DNA of 64,000 nt from Chitinolyticbacter meiyuanensis (lineage in GTDB: Bacteria > Pseudomonadota > Gammaproteobacteria > Burkholderiales > Chitinibacteraceae). The stretch is from assembly GCF_008033135.1 (NCBI RefSeq), contig NZ_CP041335.1, positions 372,001 through 436,000 on the forward strand, in the 5' to 3' direction. The notes beneath the pieces were generated by a model that saw nothing but the letters and a program-made list of their open reading frames with translations, was not told the origin of the DNA and searched no databases. The stretch's first letter is position 1; each line of letters begins with the position of its first letter. Positions 42,704 to 51,377 of the stretch are shown one piece after another. The position numbers were made by a program, and so were the translations under genes.

Positions 42704-44734
42704 TTACTTGGTATTGTCGATCACGATCTGGCCGTTGAATTTCACCTGGCCGCGGAACATGTAGTCGACGCACTGCTTGTAGTCGCCGGTGTTGGCAAGG
42801 CTGAACGGCATCTGGTAATCGACCAGCTGGCAGGCCCACGATACGCCGCCCGGGTTGTTGGCGTTGTAGCCCCAGTTCTTGTCCAGATAGGCCTTGGTGG
42901 CGGCAGCCGAACCAGGCTGGAAGCCCTTCATCGATGCGCAACCGAGCTGCTCGTTGGCCGGGATGGTCACGCCCATCTCGCGGGCGAACTCGCGGTAGGC
43001 CGCGATGCGGTTCAGTACCTGTTGCTTCTCGGTACCGCCGCCGCACTCGATGCCACCGTTGATGATGTGCACGGTAGCGCCGAAGCCCGGGCTCATGTTG
43101 TTGGCCACGTCGACCGCGTTCGGCACCCAGGTGCCGTCGACCACCCAGGTCATCGGCGGCTTGGGCGATTGCGGATAGACCGCAAACCAGATGGCCGAGG
43201 CGAAGTTCAGCCAGGTGTCCGCTACGCGGCCCGGGTTGTCCAGCAGCACGTTGGCATCACCGTACAGCGACTTGCTGAACGGGCCGTAGTTGTAGTTCCA
43301 CGACAGCTGCTTGGAGCCACGGCCGAAGTAGTCGATGTTCTGGCCCGAGGCGTTTTGTGCGCACGGATAGAAGATAGAGAAGATCGAGCTGCCGGCACCG
43401 CGGAAGCAATCCTGGTAGGCGCCGACGGCCGAGCCTTCGTTGTAGCCGTTCTCACGCAGGTACCACAGCGCCTGCTTGTAGGTCGGGATGGCGGTGTTCT
43501 GGTCCATCGTCGCCAGCACGGCGTTGTTCTGCGCCGGGTAGGTGCGGGCGGTGGCCGGAGTCAGCGCCGGCCAGTTGGCACCGGTTTCCTGGGTAAAGTG
43601 GGCGAACGAGGTGGCCAGCAGCTTGCGGCAGATGGCGTCGGCGTCGCGGCCGTCGCTGTAGTTGTCGCAATAGGCCGGGAACTTGGCCACGCCACGCAGG
43701 AAGTTGACGTAGGTGTAGGCGACGTTGCGCACCGGGAAGAAGCTGTCGAACTTGGCTTCGCCCAACACGCGCTCGACGCGCTTCACGTTGTCCGGGTTGG
43801 CAGCGCGGCCCGGGACGACGGCATTGACGTCGGCATCGGGCAGCACGCGCAGCGCGGCGCGGATACGGGCGATGGCGCCGGCATCGGTGCCGGCCTGGGC
43901 GGCAAGCGCGTTCTCGGCAGCGGTGAACTGGGCGTCGCTCGGATAACCGGCCGGCGCGGCGATGAAGGTCACTTGCGGCTTGTAGCTGGCAACCGGACCA
44001 GGTGTCGGGGTCGGCACAGCCGGTGTCGGCGTCGGGGTGGCGACGACCGGGGTCGGGGTAGCCGTGGGCTTGGGTGTCGGGGTCGCCGTCACCGGAGTGG
44101 GGGTGGGCGTGGCGACAACAGGGGTCGGCGTGGCGGTTGGCTTCGGCGTCGGAGTAGCGACGACCGGCGTCGGCGTGGCCGAGGTGCCGCCGCAGCTGCC
44201 GAGATCCTTCCAGACGCCCCAGGCACCCGATTGCGCCGGGTTGTCGTTGTTGGTCCACCACTGGGCTTCGTAATTGCGACCGTTGTAGGTCACGCGCTGG
44301 CCGCCGGTGTACACGGTGCCGGAAACCCAGTTCGGATAGCAGCTCGCGCTGACCGGGGTCGGTGTCGCGGCCACCGGCGTGGGCGTTGCAGCAACCGGAG
44401 TCGGCGTGGCGGGGCGGGGCGTGGGTGTCGCAGCGACCGGGGTAGGCGTGGCCGGAACCGGGGTTGCGGTCGGCGTACCCGTGCTGGTACCGAGCGATTT
44501 CCACAGCGTCGGCGTGGCGGCCGGGTTCCAGTTGGCGCCGACGTAGGCGGTATGGGTGACCTGGGCTTCGTAATCGACGCCGTTGTAGGTCACCTTGGTG
44601 CCGGCGGTGTAGGTGGTGCCTTCTTGCCAGGCCGCATAGGCGTGGGCCAGCGAGGCGGGCAGTACAACCGGGCCGAGCGTGCCGAATGCAATCAGGCACG
44701 CCCCGGCAAGCTTGCGCATGCGCAGGGTGTTCAT
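42704..44734 (-). CDS. Secreted GH19 chitinase with two CBM5/12 modules
   Basis: This 676-residue enzyme hydrolyses chitin. It has a signal peptide (about 1-32, ending LAHA), a first CBM5/12 chitin-binding module (about 33-82), a PT-rich linker, a second CBM5/12 module (about 132-182, with NYEAQWWT and VWKDLG), a longer PT linker (about 185-250), and a C-terminal GH19 domain (about 255-640). Catalytic Glu383 lies in FAHFTQETGAN, and the conserved YFGRGSKQLSWNYNYG loop follows. Export is by Sec and then type II secretion, as is usual for this class. Start ATG 44734 has a GGAG site. The linkers are encoded by short tandem repeats. Confidence 0.93.
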   Translation of the reverse strand: MNTLRMRKLAGACLIAFGTLGPVVLPASLAHAYAAWQEGTTYTAGTKVTYNGVDYEAQVTHTAYVGANWNPAATPTLWKSLGTSTGTPTATPVPATPTPVAATPTPRPATPTPVAATPTPVAATPTPVSASCYPNWVSGTVYTGGQRVTYNGRNYEAQWWTNNDNPAQSGAWGVWKDLGSCGGTSATPTPVVATPTPKPTATPTPVVATPTPTPVTATPTPKPTATPTPVVATPTPTPAVPTPTPGPVASYKPQVTFIAAPAGYPSDAQFTAAENALAAQAGTDAGAIARIRAALRVLPDADVNAVVPGRAANPDNVKRVERVLGEAKFDSFFPVRNVAYTYVNFLRGVAKFPAYCDNYSDGRDADAICRKLLATSFAHFTQETGANWPALTPATARTYPAQNNAVLATMDQNTAIPTYKQALWYLRENGYNEGSAVGAYQDCFRGAGSSIFSIFYPCAQNASGQNIDYFGRGSKQLSWNYNYGPFSKSLYGDANVLLDNPGRVADTWLNFASAIWFAVYPQSPKPPMTWVVDGTWVPNAVDVANNMSPGFGATVHIINGGIECGGGTEKQQVLNRIAAYREFAREMGVTIPANEQLGCASMKGFQPGSAAATKAYLDKNWGYNANNPGGVSWACQLVDYQMPFSLANTGDYKQCVDYMFRGQVKFNGQIVIDNTK
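44005..44185. repeat. Tandem repeats encoding the long PT linker of the chitinase
   Basis: Units of about 18-24 bp (GTCGGCGTGGCGACGACCGG and variants) repeat several times and encode ATPTPV/ATPTPK blocks. They are prone to slippage, so linker length may vary between strains. Confidence 0.7.
44351..44485. repeat. Tandem repeats encoding the first PT linker of the chitinase
   Basis: Repeats of GTCGGCGT/GGCGTGGC-type units encode ATPTPVA blocks between the two CBM5/12 modules. Confidence 0.65.
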
Positions 44735-44988
44735 CGCTCCAATCCTTCTCTTATGGTTTTTGATGCGCGGCACCCGTGCGGGATATGCCGCTTGCGGGCT
44801 CATCATAACGCAGGCCTGTAAGAAAAAAACTGTCACTACAAAATGGCAGTGGCCCCAAGAGGGTGTGCTGGCTGCATCGCACGCACCAATGCAAGCAAAA
44901 TCGCGGCACCGATCTTTCACAACTCCGGCAACCGGGGCGGTGCAATCCGTTTGTCGTTGACGATCGGCGAGTGCTGATGGGGCCAATG
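44735..44988. other. Intergenic region upstream of the chitinase gene
   Basis: About 250 bp with lower GC than the flanks. It should hold the chitinase promoter; a poly-T stretch and weak -10-like elements are seen but no clear promoter or known chitin-responsive site. Confidence 0.35.
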
Positions 44989-45013
44989 AAAAACGGCGCC
45001 CGTGGGGGCGCCG
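44989..45013 (-). terminator. Terminator of the chitin-binding protein gene
   Basis: CGGCGCCC and GGGCGCCG form an 8-bp stem; the AAAAA to its left gives a U run on the minus-strand transcript. It resembles the chitinase terminator in sequence. Confidence 0.75.
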
Positions 45014-45052
45014 CTCGAGTGACGGCGATACTGCCTGCCGCTGGAGTTGCTG

Positions 45053-47071
45053 TTATCCCCGGCTGGGCGCCATCGGCGGACGTGCCGGTTGATACCGGTA
45101 GGCCGCACCCGACACGCTGGCCGTGCGCGTGGCGTGCGGCTGCGCATTGCTAACTACTGGGAGCCGGGTGGGCGTCTGGGTGGGAATGAACTGCGTGGGT
45201 GTGGGCGGCGTTGGAGAAGGTGGCGCGCACGGCGGCAGCATGCCGCCGACCACTTCCCAGAGCGCCGGGTCGTACGAGACGGTGCCATTGGCGTTCCGAT
45301 ACGGTTCGTTTTCCGCGCTACTGAGGTGGGCTTGTTTTACGCCGAACAGGCCGACCAGATACGACGTGGCGCCGTTGCCAGCGACCATCTGGAAGCTGCC
45401 GCTGCGGGCATACACAACCGTACCTGCCGCGTATTGCTGCCCGGCGGTCCACGTGCCAAGTTGCGGATTCTGCGGGCATGGCATGGTGATGGTGCGTGCC
45501 GGGGTTGGCTGCACGGTCACTCGCGCCGGGGTGGGCGTTACGCCGAAGAAGCCCAACTGGCTCTCGCTCGCCACGCATTGCGCGTAGCCGGCATTGCAGA
45601 CCTTCAGCCGGTAGATGCCCGATGGCATATAGACCGTAGCGGCACCACCGTAGCTGCTGCGATTGTTGAGGATGTCGTCCTGAACCCAGAGCTGGTAGCT
45701 GGAATAGGCGGCGCTTCCCGTTTCCATGCGTTCCAGATGCCAGCTGGACGGCGCCAGGCCCAACAACTGTGCATCCGCGCTCCACTGGACCGAGCCCCAG
45801 CCTGGGCTGCTGGTACTGGAGGTCAGCGTCCAGCCTATTGAACGTGTCGGGCCGGCAGGTAGCGTTTGCGGCGGCACCGGCGTTGGTGGCGGGGTGTAGT
45901 CGGGGGGCGTGGGTGTCGGGACGGGCTTGCCGACAAAGCCGCGCTCATCGCTGGCATAGCACGGCGCATCGGGCTGGCTGTCGCGGCAGACCAGCACGCG
46001 GTAGCCGCCGGGGGCCGAATTCTGCAACTCGCTCGCTACGGCGATGCCGCCATAGTAGTAAGCGCCCGCTTGTCCGGCACGCTGTACCACGGGATCGCTG
46101 AGCGGGTACAGCCGGTTGCCCGGGCCTTGCAGTGCCCAGTAGGTCGGCACGAAGGCGGTGTCGACTTCCTTGAGGGTGAAGGCGATGTCGGCCACCGTCA
46201 TGCCCATTGAGTTGAATGCCCAATCGATTGGCGCGGCGGAGATCGGCGGCAGTGGCGTTGGCAATGGTGTGGGCAGCGGCAAGTACAAAGTGGGCGTGAC
46301 GACCGGCGTCGGGGTTGGCGTCGCCGCGATTGGAGATGGCCTCGGGCCGCTTGGGCAAACGCCGATCTTGCGCCATGGGCCCCAGTCGTTGTTCGGGTCC
46401 GGGATATCGCCGTGTACCCACCACCTGGCTTCGTACAGGATGCCGCGGTAGCAGACGCGCAGCCCGCCGGTATACACCTGGGTTGCCGACCATTCCGGGG
46501 CCGCGGTAACCGGCGTGACCGGCTGGGCGGGCGTCGGGGTTGGTGTCGGTGTGGGATTGAACGGTGTGGGCCGCGGCGTGACCGGCAGGCAGACCGCCGG
46601 GCTGGGCTCAGGCTTCCAGTAGCTGCTGTTGCCCAGTGCCGTGCCAGCCGGAACGGTTTGCAGTGCACGGTAGTTGGACTGGCTCGGGCAGCTGGTATTG
46701 GCGTTGAGCACGACATAGACACAGGCACCGGCACCATAGCCGCTGCTGGCCGACCATAGCGTGTACTGGGTGGTGCAGCCCGTGGGCACCGGGCTCGGTG
46801 TGGGGCTGGGCGTGCCAGTCGTGGGCCCGAGATCGCGCCACAGCGTGGGCGTGGCGGCCGGGTTCCAGTTGGCGCCGACGTAGGCGGTATGGCTGACCAG
46901 CGCCTCGTAATCGCGGGTATTGAAGGTGACCTTGCTGCCGGCGGCATAGGTGGTGCCTTCCTGCCATGCCACGTAGGCATGGGCCAGGGAGGCGGGCAGA
47001 ACGACCGGGCCGAGCGTGCCGAACAACAGCGCGCACGCCCCAGCGAGCTTGTGCAAGCCTGGGGTTTTCAT
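45053..47071 (-). CDS. Secreted modular chitin-binding protein without a recognised catalytic domain
   Basis: This 672-residue protein shares the signal peptide and first CBM5/12 module (about 1-82) with the adjacent chitinase at high identity. Further modules follow: a divergent Cys-containing CBM5/12-like unit (about 98-158), a third CBM5/12 (about 190-240, with LYEARWW and WGPWRKIG), two homologous Ig-like units (about 285-385 and 410-510, both with a YRxxVC core and a C-terminal GF[VF]G), and a C-terminal CBM5/12-like unit (about 545-625). PT-rich linkers join them. No glycosidase, LPMO or peptidase motif is seen. It may anchor cells or enzymes to chitin; this is inference. Confidence 0.7.
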   Translation of the reverse strand: MKTPGLHKLAGACALLFGTLGPVVLPASLAHAYVAWQEGTTYAAGSKVTFNTRDYEALVSHTAYVGANWNPAATPTLWRDLGPTTGTPSPTPSPVPTGCTTQYTLWSASSGYGAGACVYVVLNANTSCPSQSNYRALQTVPAGTALGNSSYWKPEPSPAVCLPVTPRPTPFNPTPTPTPTPAQPVTPVTAAPEWSATQVYTGGLRVCYRGILYEARWWVHGDIPDPNNDWGPWRKIGVCPSGPRPSPIAATPTPTPVVTPTLYLPLPTPLPTPLPPISAAPIDWAFNSMGMTVADIAFTLKEVDTAFVPTYWALQGPGNRLYPLSDPVVQRAGQAGAYYYGGIAVASELQNSAPGGYRVLVCRDSQPDAPCYASDERGFVGKPVPTPTPPDYTPPPTPVPPQTLPAGPTRSIGWTLTSSTSSPGWGSVQWSADAQLLGLAPSSWHLERMETGSAAYSSYQLWVQDDILNNRSSYGGAATVYMPSGIYRLKVCNAGYAQCVASESQLGFFGVTPTPARVTVQPTPARTITMPCPQNPQLGTWTAGQQYAAGTVVYARSGSFQMVAGNGATSYLVGLFGVKQAHLSSAENEPYRNANGTVSYDPALWEVVGGMLPPCAPPSPTPPTPTQFIPTQTPTRLPVVSNAQPHATRTASVSGAAYRYQPARPPMAPSRG

Positions 47072-47186
47072 GACTCTTCCATCCTCGTTGTTGTGATGTG
47101 CATGCGTGCGGATGCACTGAACATGCCGAAGTCATGCTTGCAGACGGCCAAAGCGGATACAAGGACCGAATGTCAGCTTTGGATGG

Positions 47187-47921
47187 CTAGCAGCGCCGTG
47201 GCCACGGCAAGGAGCCGGGATCAATCTGTTCCAGCATTGGCATGGCTGCACCGAATCCGGTGCCATGCTGCGGGTCGAGCACGAAGCGGCACTGCTCGCC
47301 GTGCCAGTAAAAGGCCAACTGCCAAGCATGCAGGTAACCGCGATCCGCGTCGGTACCGCCATAGCGCGTATCGCCCAGGATGGGCGCGCCGATGCTCTTC
47401 AGTGCTACGCGCAACTGGTGGGTGCGGCCGGTCAGCGGGCGCAGCAGATACAGCCGCACGCCGTTCCCGAGCCCGTAGCTGAAGAACTGGGTGATCGCAT
47501 GTTGCTCAGCATCACGCGTCAATCGCCAGTTGCCACCGCGGCCCGGCGCCATGCCACCGGCGATGGTGCCTTGCTTCTTGGCCGGCCTGTGATCGGATAG
47601 CGCCACGTAATACTTGGCAATCTGCCTTGTTTCGAACAGCGTGCCGAACTGGCGTGCCGGCTGCGCGCCGCGCGCCACCAGCACCAGGCCCGAGGTGATG
47701 CGGTCGAGCCGGTGCACCGGATTCAGCTCGCCGCGCGAGAGTGCGCGCAGCTCATCCATGAAGCCCGGCTCGTCTCCTTCGCGATGGAAGCTCAGGCCGG
47801 CGGGCTTATGGCAGACCAGGAAATCGTCGTGCTCGAACAGCACGGCGACGCGCGCGGCGGCAGGAGCGGCGAGGCGGAGCGGAGTGGATACGTCGGCTGG
47901 CGGCTGCGTGCTAGAGTCCAT
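47187..47921 (-). CDS. RluA-family pseudouridine synthase (TIGR01621-like)
   Basis: This 244-residue enzyme has the catalytic [12 protein letters not shown] motif with Asp73 and the later [16 protein letters not shown] and LGDTRYGG motifs of RluA-type rRNA/tRNA pseudouridine synthases. There is no S4 domain. The small size and [10 protein letters not shown] start fit the TIGR01621 subgroup, whose RNA target is unknown. It is divergent from rlmH. Confidence 0.85.
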   Translation of the reverse strand: MDSSTQPPADVSTPLRLAAPAAARVAVLFEHDDFLVCHKPAGLSFHREGDEPGFMDELRALSRGELNPVHRLDRITSGLVLVARGAQPARQFGTLFETRQIAKYYVALSDHRPAKKQGTIAGGMAPGRGGNWRLTRDAEQHAITQFFSYGLGNGVRLYLLRPLTGRTHQLRVALKSIGAPILGDTRYGGTDADRGYLHAWQLAFYWHGEQCRFVLDPQHGTGFGAAMPMLEQIDPGSLPWPRRC

Positions 47922-47956
47922 GCTTTGGCTGCGCAGCGCGCGTTCGGGAAGGGGTC

Positions 47957-48427
47957 GTGAAGCTTATCATCATCGCTGTCGGTCACAAGATGCCGGACTG
48001 GATCGCCGACGGCTTTGCCGAATACCAGAAGCGGTTGCCGCGCGAGTTCGCGCTAAGCCTGATCGAGCTCAAGCCGGACAAGCGCGCCGGTAGCAAGACG
48101 CCGCAACAGGTGATGATGGAGGAAGCCGAACGCATCCTCGCCGCGGTGCCGCAAGGTGCGCGCGTGATCGCGCTCGACGAGCGTGGCGCCAACTGGACCA
48201 CGATGAAGCTCACTGAGGCGATGAAGACCTGGCACGCCGACGGCCGTGATACGGTCTTCATCATCGGCGGTACCGACGGGCTCGACCCCAGCGTGAAACA
48301 GCGCGCCGACCAGCTGCTGCAGCTCTCCGCGATGACGCTGCCCCACGGCATGGTGCGGGTGCTGCTGGCCGAGCAGCTCTACCGGGCCTATTCCATCCTG
48401 CATAATCATCCCTACCACCGCGAATGA
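47957..48427 (+). CDS. rlmH: 23S rRNA (pseudouridine1915-N3)-methyltransferase RlmH
   Basis: This 156-residue SPOUT methyltransferase modifies pseudouridine 1915 of 23S rRNA using S-adenosylmethionine. The whole family pattern is present: [16 protein letters not shown] at the start, [13 protein letters not shown] in the knot, and [20 protein letters not shown] at the end. No rsfS gene precedes it here, unlike in many proteobacteria. Confidence 0.95.
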   Translation: MKLIIIAVGHKMPDWIADGFAEYQKRLPREFALSLIELKPDKRAGSKTPQQVMMEEAERILAAVPQGARVIALDERGANWTTMKLTEAMKTWHADGRDTVFIIGGTDGLDPSVKQRADQLLQLSAMTLPHGMVRVLLAEQLYRAYSILHNHPYHRE

Positions 48428-48534
48428 TCGGCTGCCTTCATGGCTGAAGCCGTCTGGATTGCCGATGCGCAGCGCTGGCTTTTCCCACTGTGGCCGACGC
48501 ACTACCATTCGTTGTTTTCCTCCATGAGCTAACC

Positions 48535-49119
48535 ATGGATCTCTACCTCGCCTCCACCAGCCCCCGTCGCCGCGAATTGCTCGCGCAAGTGGGCGTCACC
48601 TTCGAGCGCATCACCAGCGAAGTAGACGAAACCCCGCTGCCAGACGAAGGCCCGCGCAACTATGTGCTGCGCCTCGCGCGCGCCAAGGCGGGCGCCGGCC
48701 GGGTAGCAATGTATAAACAAGGCCTGCCGATGCGTCCGGTGCTGGCGGCTGACACCACCGTGGTGCTCGGAGGCCGCATCCTCGGCAAGCCCGAAGACGC
48801 GGAAGACGCAGCTCGGATGCTGCGCGCGCTATCCGGCAGCACCCACTTGGTACTGACCGCACTGGGGCTGGCCGTTGGCAATGAAGTGGAAACGGTGCTG
48901 TCGGAAAGCCGGGTGCAGTTCGCCGCGCTGACTGATTCCCAGATCGCCGACTACGTCGCCAGCGGCGAGCCGATGGACAAGGCTGGCGCCTACGGCATCC
49001 AAGGGCGTGGCGGCCTTTTTGTGACACGGCTGGAGGGAAGCTTTACCGGCGTTGTCGGCCTGCCGCTGCACGAGACAGCGGCGCTACTGGCAAGGCACGG
49101 GCTGGGCTGGCTGGCGTAA
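48535..49119 (+). CDS. maf: Maf-like nucleotide pyrophosphatase
   Basis: This 194-residue protein has the Maf hallmarks: the N-terminal [16 protein letters not shown] signature, the conserved [21 protein letters not shown] block and [10 protein letters not shown]. Maf enzymes hydrolyse non-canonical or canonical NTPs to prevent misincorporation. The start at 48535 matches the conserved [10 protein letters not shown]. It lies 107 bp downstream of rlmH. Confidence 0.9.
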   Translation: MDLYLASTSPRRRELLAQVGVTFERITSEVDETPLPDEGPRNYVLRLARAKAGAGRVAMYKQGLPMRPVLAADTTVVLGGRILGKPEDAEDAARMLRALSGSTHLVLTALGLAVGNEVETVLSESRVQFAALTDSQIADYVASGEPMDKAGAYGIQGRGGLFVTRLEGSFTGVVGLPLHETAALLARHGLGWLA

Positions 49120-49304
49120 ACCGGTCAGCAACGGGTCGGGCCACTGCCGGCCTTTGCGGTGCCAGGGCGAGCGCTGAGGGCAGCGCGCCGCCAAGATGCG
49201 GTATATTCGGTATGTATATACAGTGAACCGGCGTAATCCGGGGTCAGGCTGTTGGGCCGCCAACAGACTGCTTGATGCGCTTGAGCGTGGTTGATGTTTT
49301 AGCG

Positions 49305-49995
49305 TCGTGCGACCCAGCGTTACCACTTCATTGGCCCTCAGCAGGTGCCACTGCCCCTTGGCCAGCTCGCCCAGCTGCAGCGTGCCGATGGCAACCGCGC
49401 ACCAGTCGCAAGGTCTCCACTTGGTAGGTGGCCAGCAGCCGGCGGATATGGCGGTTGCGCCCTCCTCGGGCACGATCTTCAGCCAGGCGTGCTTGTCGCC
49501 CTGACCCAGCAGCTGGACTGACTTGGCGGTCAGTTGTTCGCTATCCACCTTGACTCCGGCGCGCAGCCGCTCCAACAGCTCCGCATTGGCCAGTCGATCG
49601 AGGTAGTCTTGGCCCATGGCTGGCCGGATCGGTGAGCCGCGCTGCCCACACGGTATCGTTGCTGAACAGCAGCAAGCCTTCGCTCGCCTTATCCAGCTGG
49701 CCCACCGGCCCTCAGCCATGGCAACCCCGCGCCTTCCAGGCAGCGGTAGCCCGTATCCCGCCCCTACTCGTCCTGCGCCGTGGTCACCATGCCGCGCGGC
49801 TTGTTCAGCATCAGGTAGACCGCGCGCTGCGCCGTCAGTGGCTGGCCATCGAGGGTGAAACGGTCCCGTCCCAGATCGACCCAAGCGAGCGGATCACGCC
49901 CCGGCCCGCAGCGAACCAGCTCCTCGGCTTGGGTGCGCGAACACATGCGAAGCTTGGAAAGCGCTTATGCCAGCTTGGCCCGCTGGCGGGTGACG
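49305..49995 (-). pseudogene. Degraded RsuA/RluB-family pseudouridine synthase
   Basis: Reading the minus strand in pieces recovers a pseudouridine synthase: KLRMCSRTQAEELVR and VYLMLNKPRGMVTTAQDE (S4 domain and following strand, about 49960-49764), then, in another frame, LANAELLERLRAGVK (about 49600) and GTLQLGELAKGQWHLL (about 49380). An in-frame stop at about 49967, a small internal deletion after EELVRCG, and at least two frame changes separate the pieces. The GRLDxxTxGLLL catalytic block is broken. It is a dead gene between maf and tRNA-Thr. Confidence 0.75.
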
Positions 49996-50194
49996 AAGGG
50001 CTGGAATAGAGTATCGGTCGAGTCTTGTTGGCGTGGAGCCGAAAGCAATTGATTGAAACCAGCCGATTCTTGTAAGCGATGTGACGTAAAACGTCACTTT
50101 GGCACGGAAAGCTCCTTGAGCGGCACGTTGCCGCAGGCGTCCTCACAACCAATCGTCATCAGCACTGGTCGGAGCAGCCGGGCGTGGGCCAAGC
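49996..50194. other. Gap between pseudogene and tRNA-Thr
   Basis: No gene was recognised in this 200-bp stretch. Confidence 0.4.
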
Positions 50195-50217
50195 AAAAGC
50201 CCGCCAAGGGCGGGCTT
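50195..50217 (-). terminator. tRNA-Thr terminator
   Basis: On the minus strand AAGCCCGCC and GGCGGGCTT form a 9-bp stem with a 3-base loop followed by a TTGCTT tail, just after the tRNA 3' end. Confidence 0.8.
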
Positions 50218-50228
50218 CGCTGTGATGC

Positions 50229-50304
<76 letters not shown>

Positions 50305-50352
50305 GAGGGCAAAATTTTGCCACAACCTCGAAAGCTCCGCCAGTGCTGCGGG

Positions 50353-50368
50353 TGGCATGGTCTATGCT
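50353..50368 (+). promoter_or_regulatory. Sigma-54-like promoter of the first pilin gene
   Basis: TGGCATGGTCTATGCT matches the -24/-12 consensus TGGCACG-N4-TTGCW at nearly all positions. It would start transcription about 12 bp downstream, 20-25 bp before the pilin ATG. Confidence 0.7.
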
Positions 50369-50401
50369 CACCGACAATCAGTCCTTTTTTGGAGAGCGGC
50401 C

Positions 50402-50797
50402 ATGCAACGAGGTTTTACTTTGATAGAACTGATGATTGTCGTTGCCATCATCGGAATTCTGGCGGCGCTTGCGATCCCCGCATACCAGAGCTACACGGCA
50501 AGGGCTCAGGCAACAGAAGCCGTGCAGTTGTTCGACGGACTAAAGTCGCGCATTTTGACAAGCTATGGCGAGTCTGGGGACCTGTCGATTCCTTCGGGCG
50601 CGCTAACCAGCGGCCAGTTCGTCGACACGATCGACAACACAGCACAGCCGAACGAGTATGTCGCTACTTTCAAAACGAACACTGCAGGAATGTTGCAAGG
50701 TCGAAAACTAAAAGTAGTATTCAACACTACCTCGTTGACATGGCAGTGCATGAACGTTGATCTGCCCGTCGGGCTCGTGCCGACAGCCTGCAACTAG
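50402..50797 (+). CDS. Type IV pilin (PilA-like), first copy
   Basis: This 131-residue class-a pilin has a short leader cut by PilD after MQRG, then [27 protein letters not shown] with the conserved Glu5. The head domain is short and ends in a C-terminal disulfide pair (WQCMNV and TACN). It is preceded by a sigma-54-like promoter. Compared with the next pilin it differs through most of the head domain, so it may be a minor or alternative major subunit. Confidence 0.93.
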   Translation: MQRGFTLIELMIVVAIIGILAALAIPAYQSYTARAQATEAVQLFDGLKSRILTSYGESGDLSIPSGALTSGQFVDTIDNTAQPNEYVATFKTNTAGMLQGRKLKVVFNTTSLTWQCMNVDLPVGLVPTACN

Positions 50798-50800
50798 GCA

Positions 50801-50816
50801 TGGCATACTTCATGCT
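50801..50816 (+). promoter_or_regulatory. Sigma-54-like promoter of the second pilin gene
   Basis: TGGCATACTTCATGCT again fits the -24/-12 consensus, almost identical to the promoter before the first pilin. It predicts a start about 52 bases before the second pilin ATG. Confidence 0.7.
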
Positions 50817-50879
50817 TGTTTCACCACGCAGGTGACATGTTGTCGCTGTGGTTAACCCTCTTTATCAAGGAGCACTCCT

Positions 50880-51296
50880 ATGCACGCAATGAAGCAAGCT
50901 CAGCGCGGCTTTACACTGATCGAACTGATGATTGTGGTCGCTATCATTGGCATTTTGGCAGCCGTCGCAATCCCTGCCTATCAGGATTACACCGCCCGCA
51001 GCCAAGTTACTGAAGCTGTTAATCTGTTGGGTGGTCTGAAAACCCCGATTGCCGAGCAATATGCAGACAATGGCAGCCTGGCGATTCCCACCGGTGCGAT
51101 CAAGACTGGCAAATATGTCAACAACATTACCACGGCGGCCAACTCCGGCCGGTATGTAGCAGATTTCAAGTCGTCCGGTGTAAACGGCAAGATTGCGAGC
51201 AAAACCATGTCATTCTCGTTTAACACGCAGACTGGTCAGTGGACGTGCTCGAAGGGTTCGGTCCCTGCCGGTATCCATCCGAAGACCTGCTCCTAA
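50880..51296 (+). CDS. Type IV pilin (PilA-like), second copy
   Basis: This 138-residue class-a pilin is cut after [10 protein letters not shown] to expose [27 protein letters not shown]. The C-terminal disulfide loop runs from [11 protein letters not shown] to KTCS. A strong AAGGAG site precedes the ATG. With its longer head and good ribosome site it is the better candidate for the major pilin. Confidence 0.94.
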   Translation: MHAMKQAQRGFTLIELMIVVAIIGILAAVAIPAYQDYTARSQVTEAVNLLGGLKTPIAEQYADNGSLAIPTGAIKTGKYVNNITTAANSGRYVADFKSSGVNGKIASKTMSFSFNTQTGQWTCSKGSVPAGIHPKTCS

Positions 51297-51313
51297 GAAA
51301 GCGAGGCGCTTTC

Positions 51314-51339
51314 AAGCCGGGCATGGCCCGGCTTTTTTT
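51314..51339 (+). terminator. Pilin terminator
   Basis: GCCGGGC and GCCCGGC pair across ATG and run into seven Ts, 18 bp after the second pilin. Confidence 0.9.
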
Positions 51340-51377
51340 ATCGCCTTATCGCACATGCAACACTTTGCAACCTGAAG

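Noticed and set aside
44005..44485. Short spaced repeats that could suggest a CRISPR array
   Set aside because: The units are in frame inside the chitinase, encode PT linkers, vary in length and have no unique spacers.
42671..44821. Long plus-strand frame opposite the chitinase with GVGVA-type repeats
   Set aside because: It is the antisense of the PT-linker repeats and GH19 domain.
50305..50352. Possible sigma-70 promoter for tRNA-Thr
   Set aside because: Only an AAAATT-like -10 is seen, with no acceptable -35.
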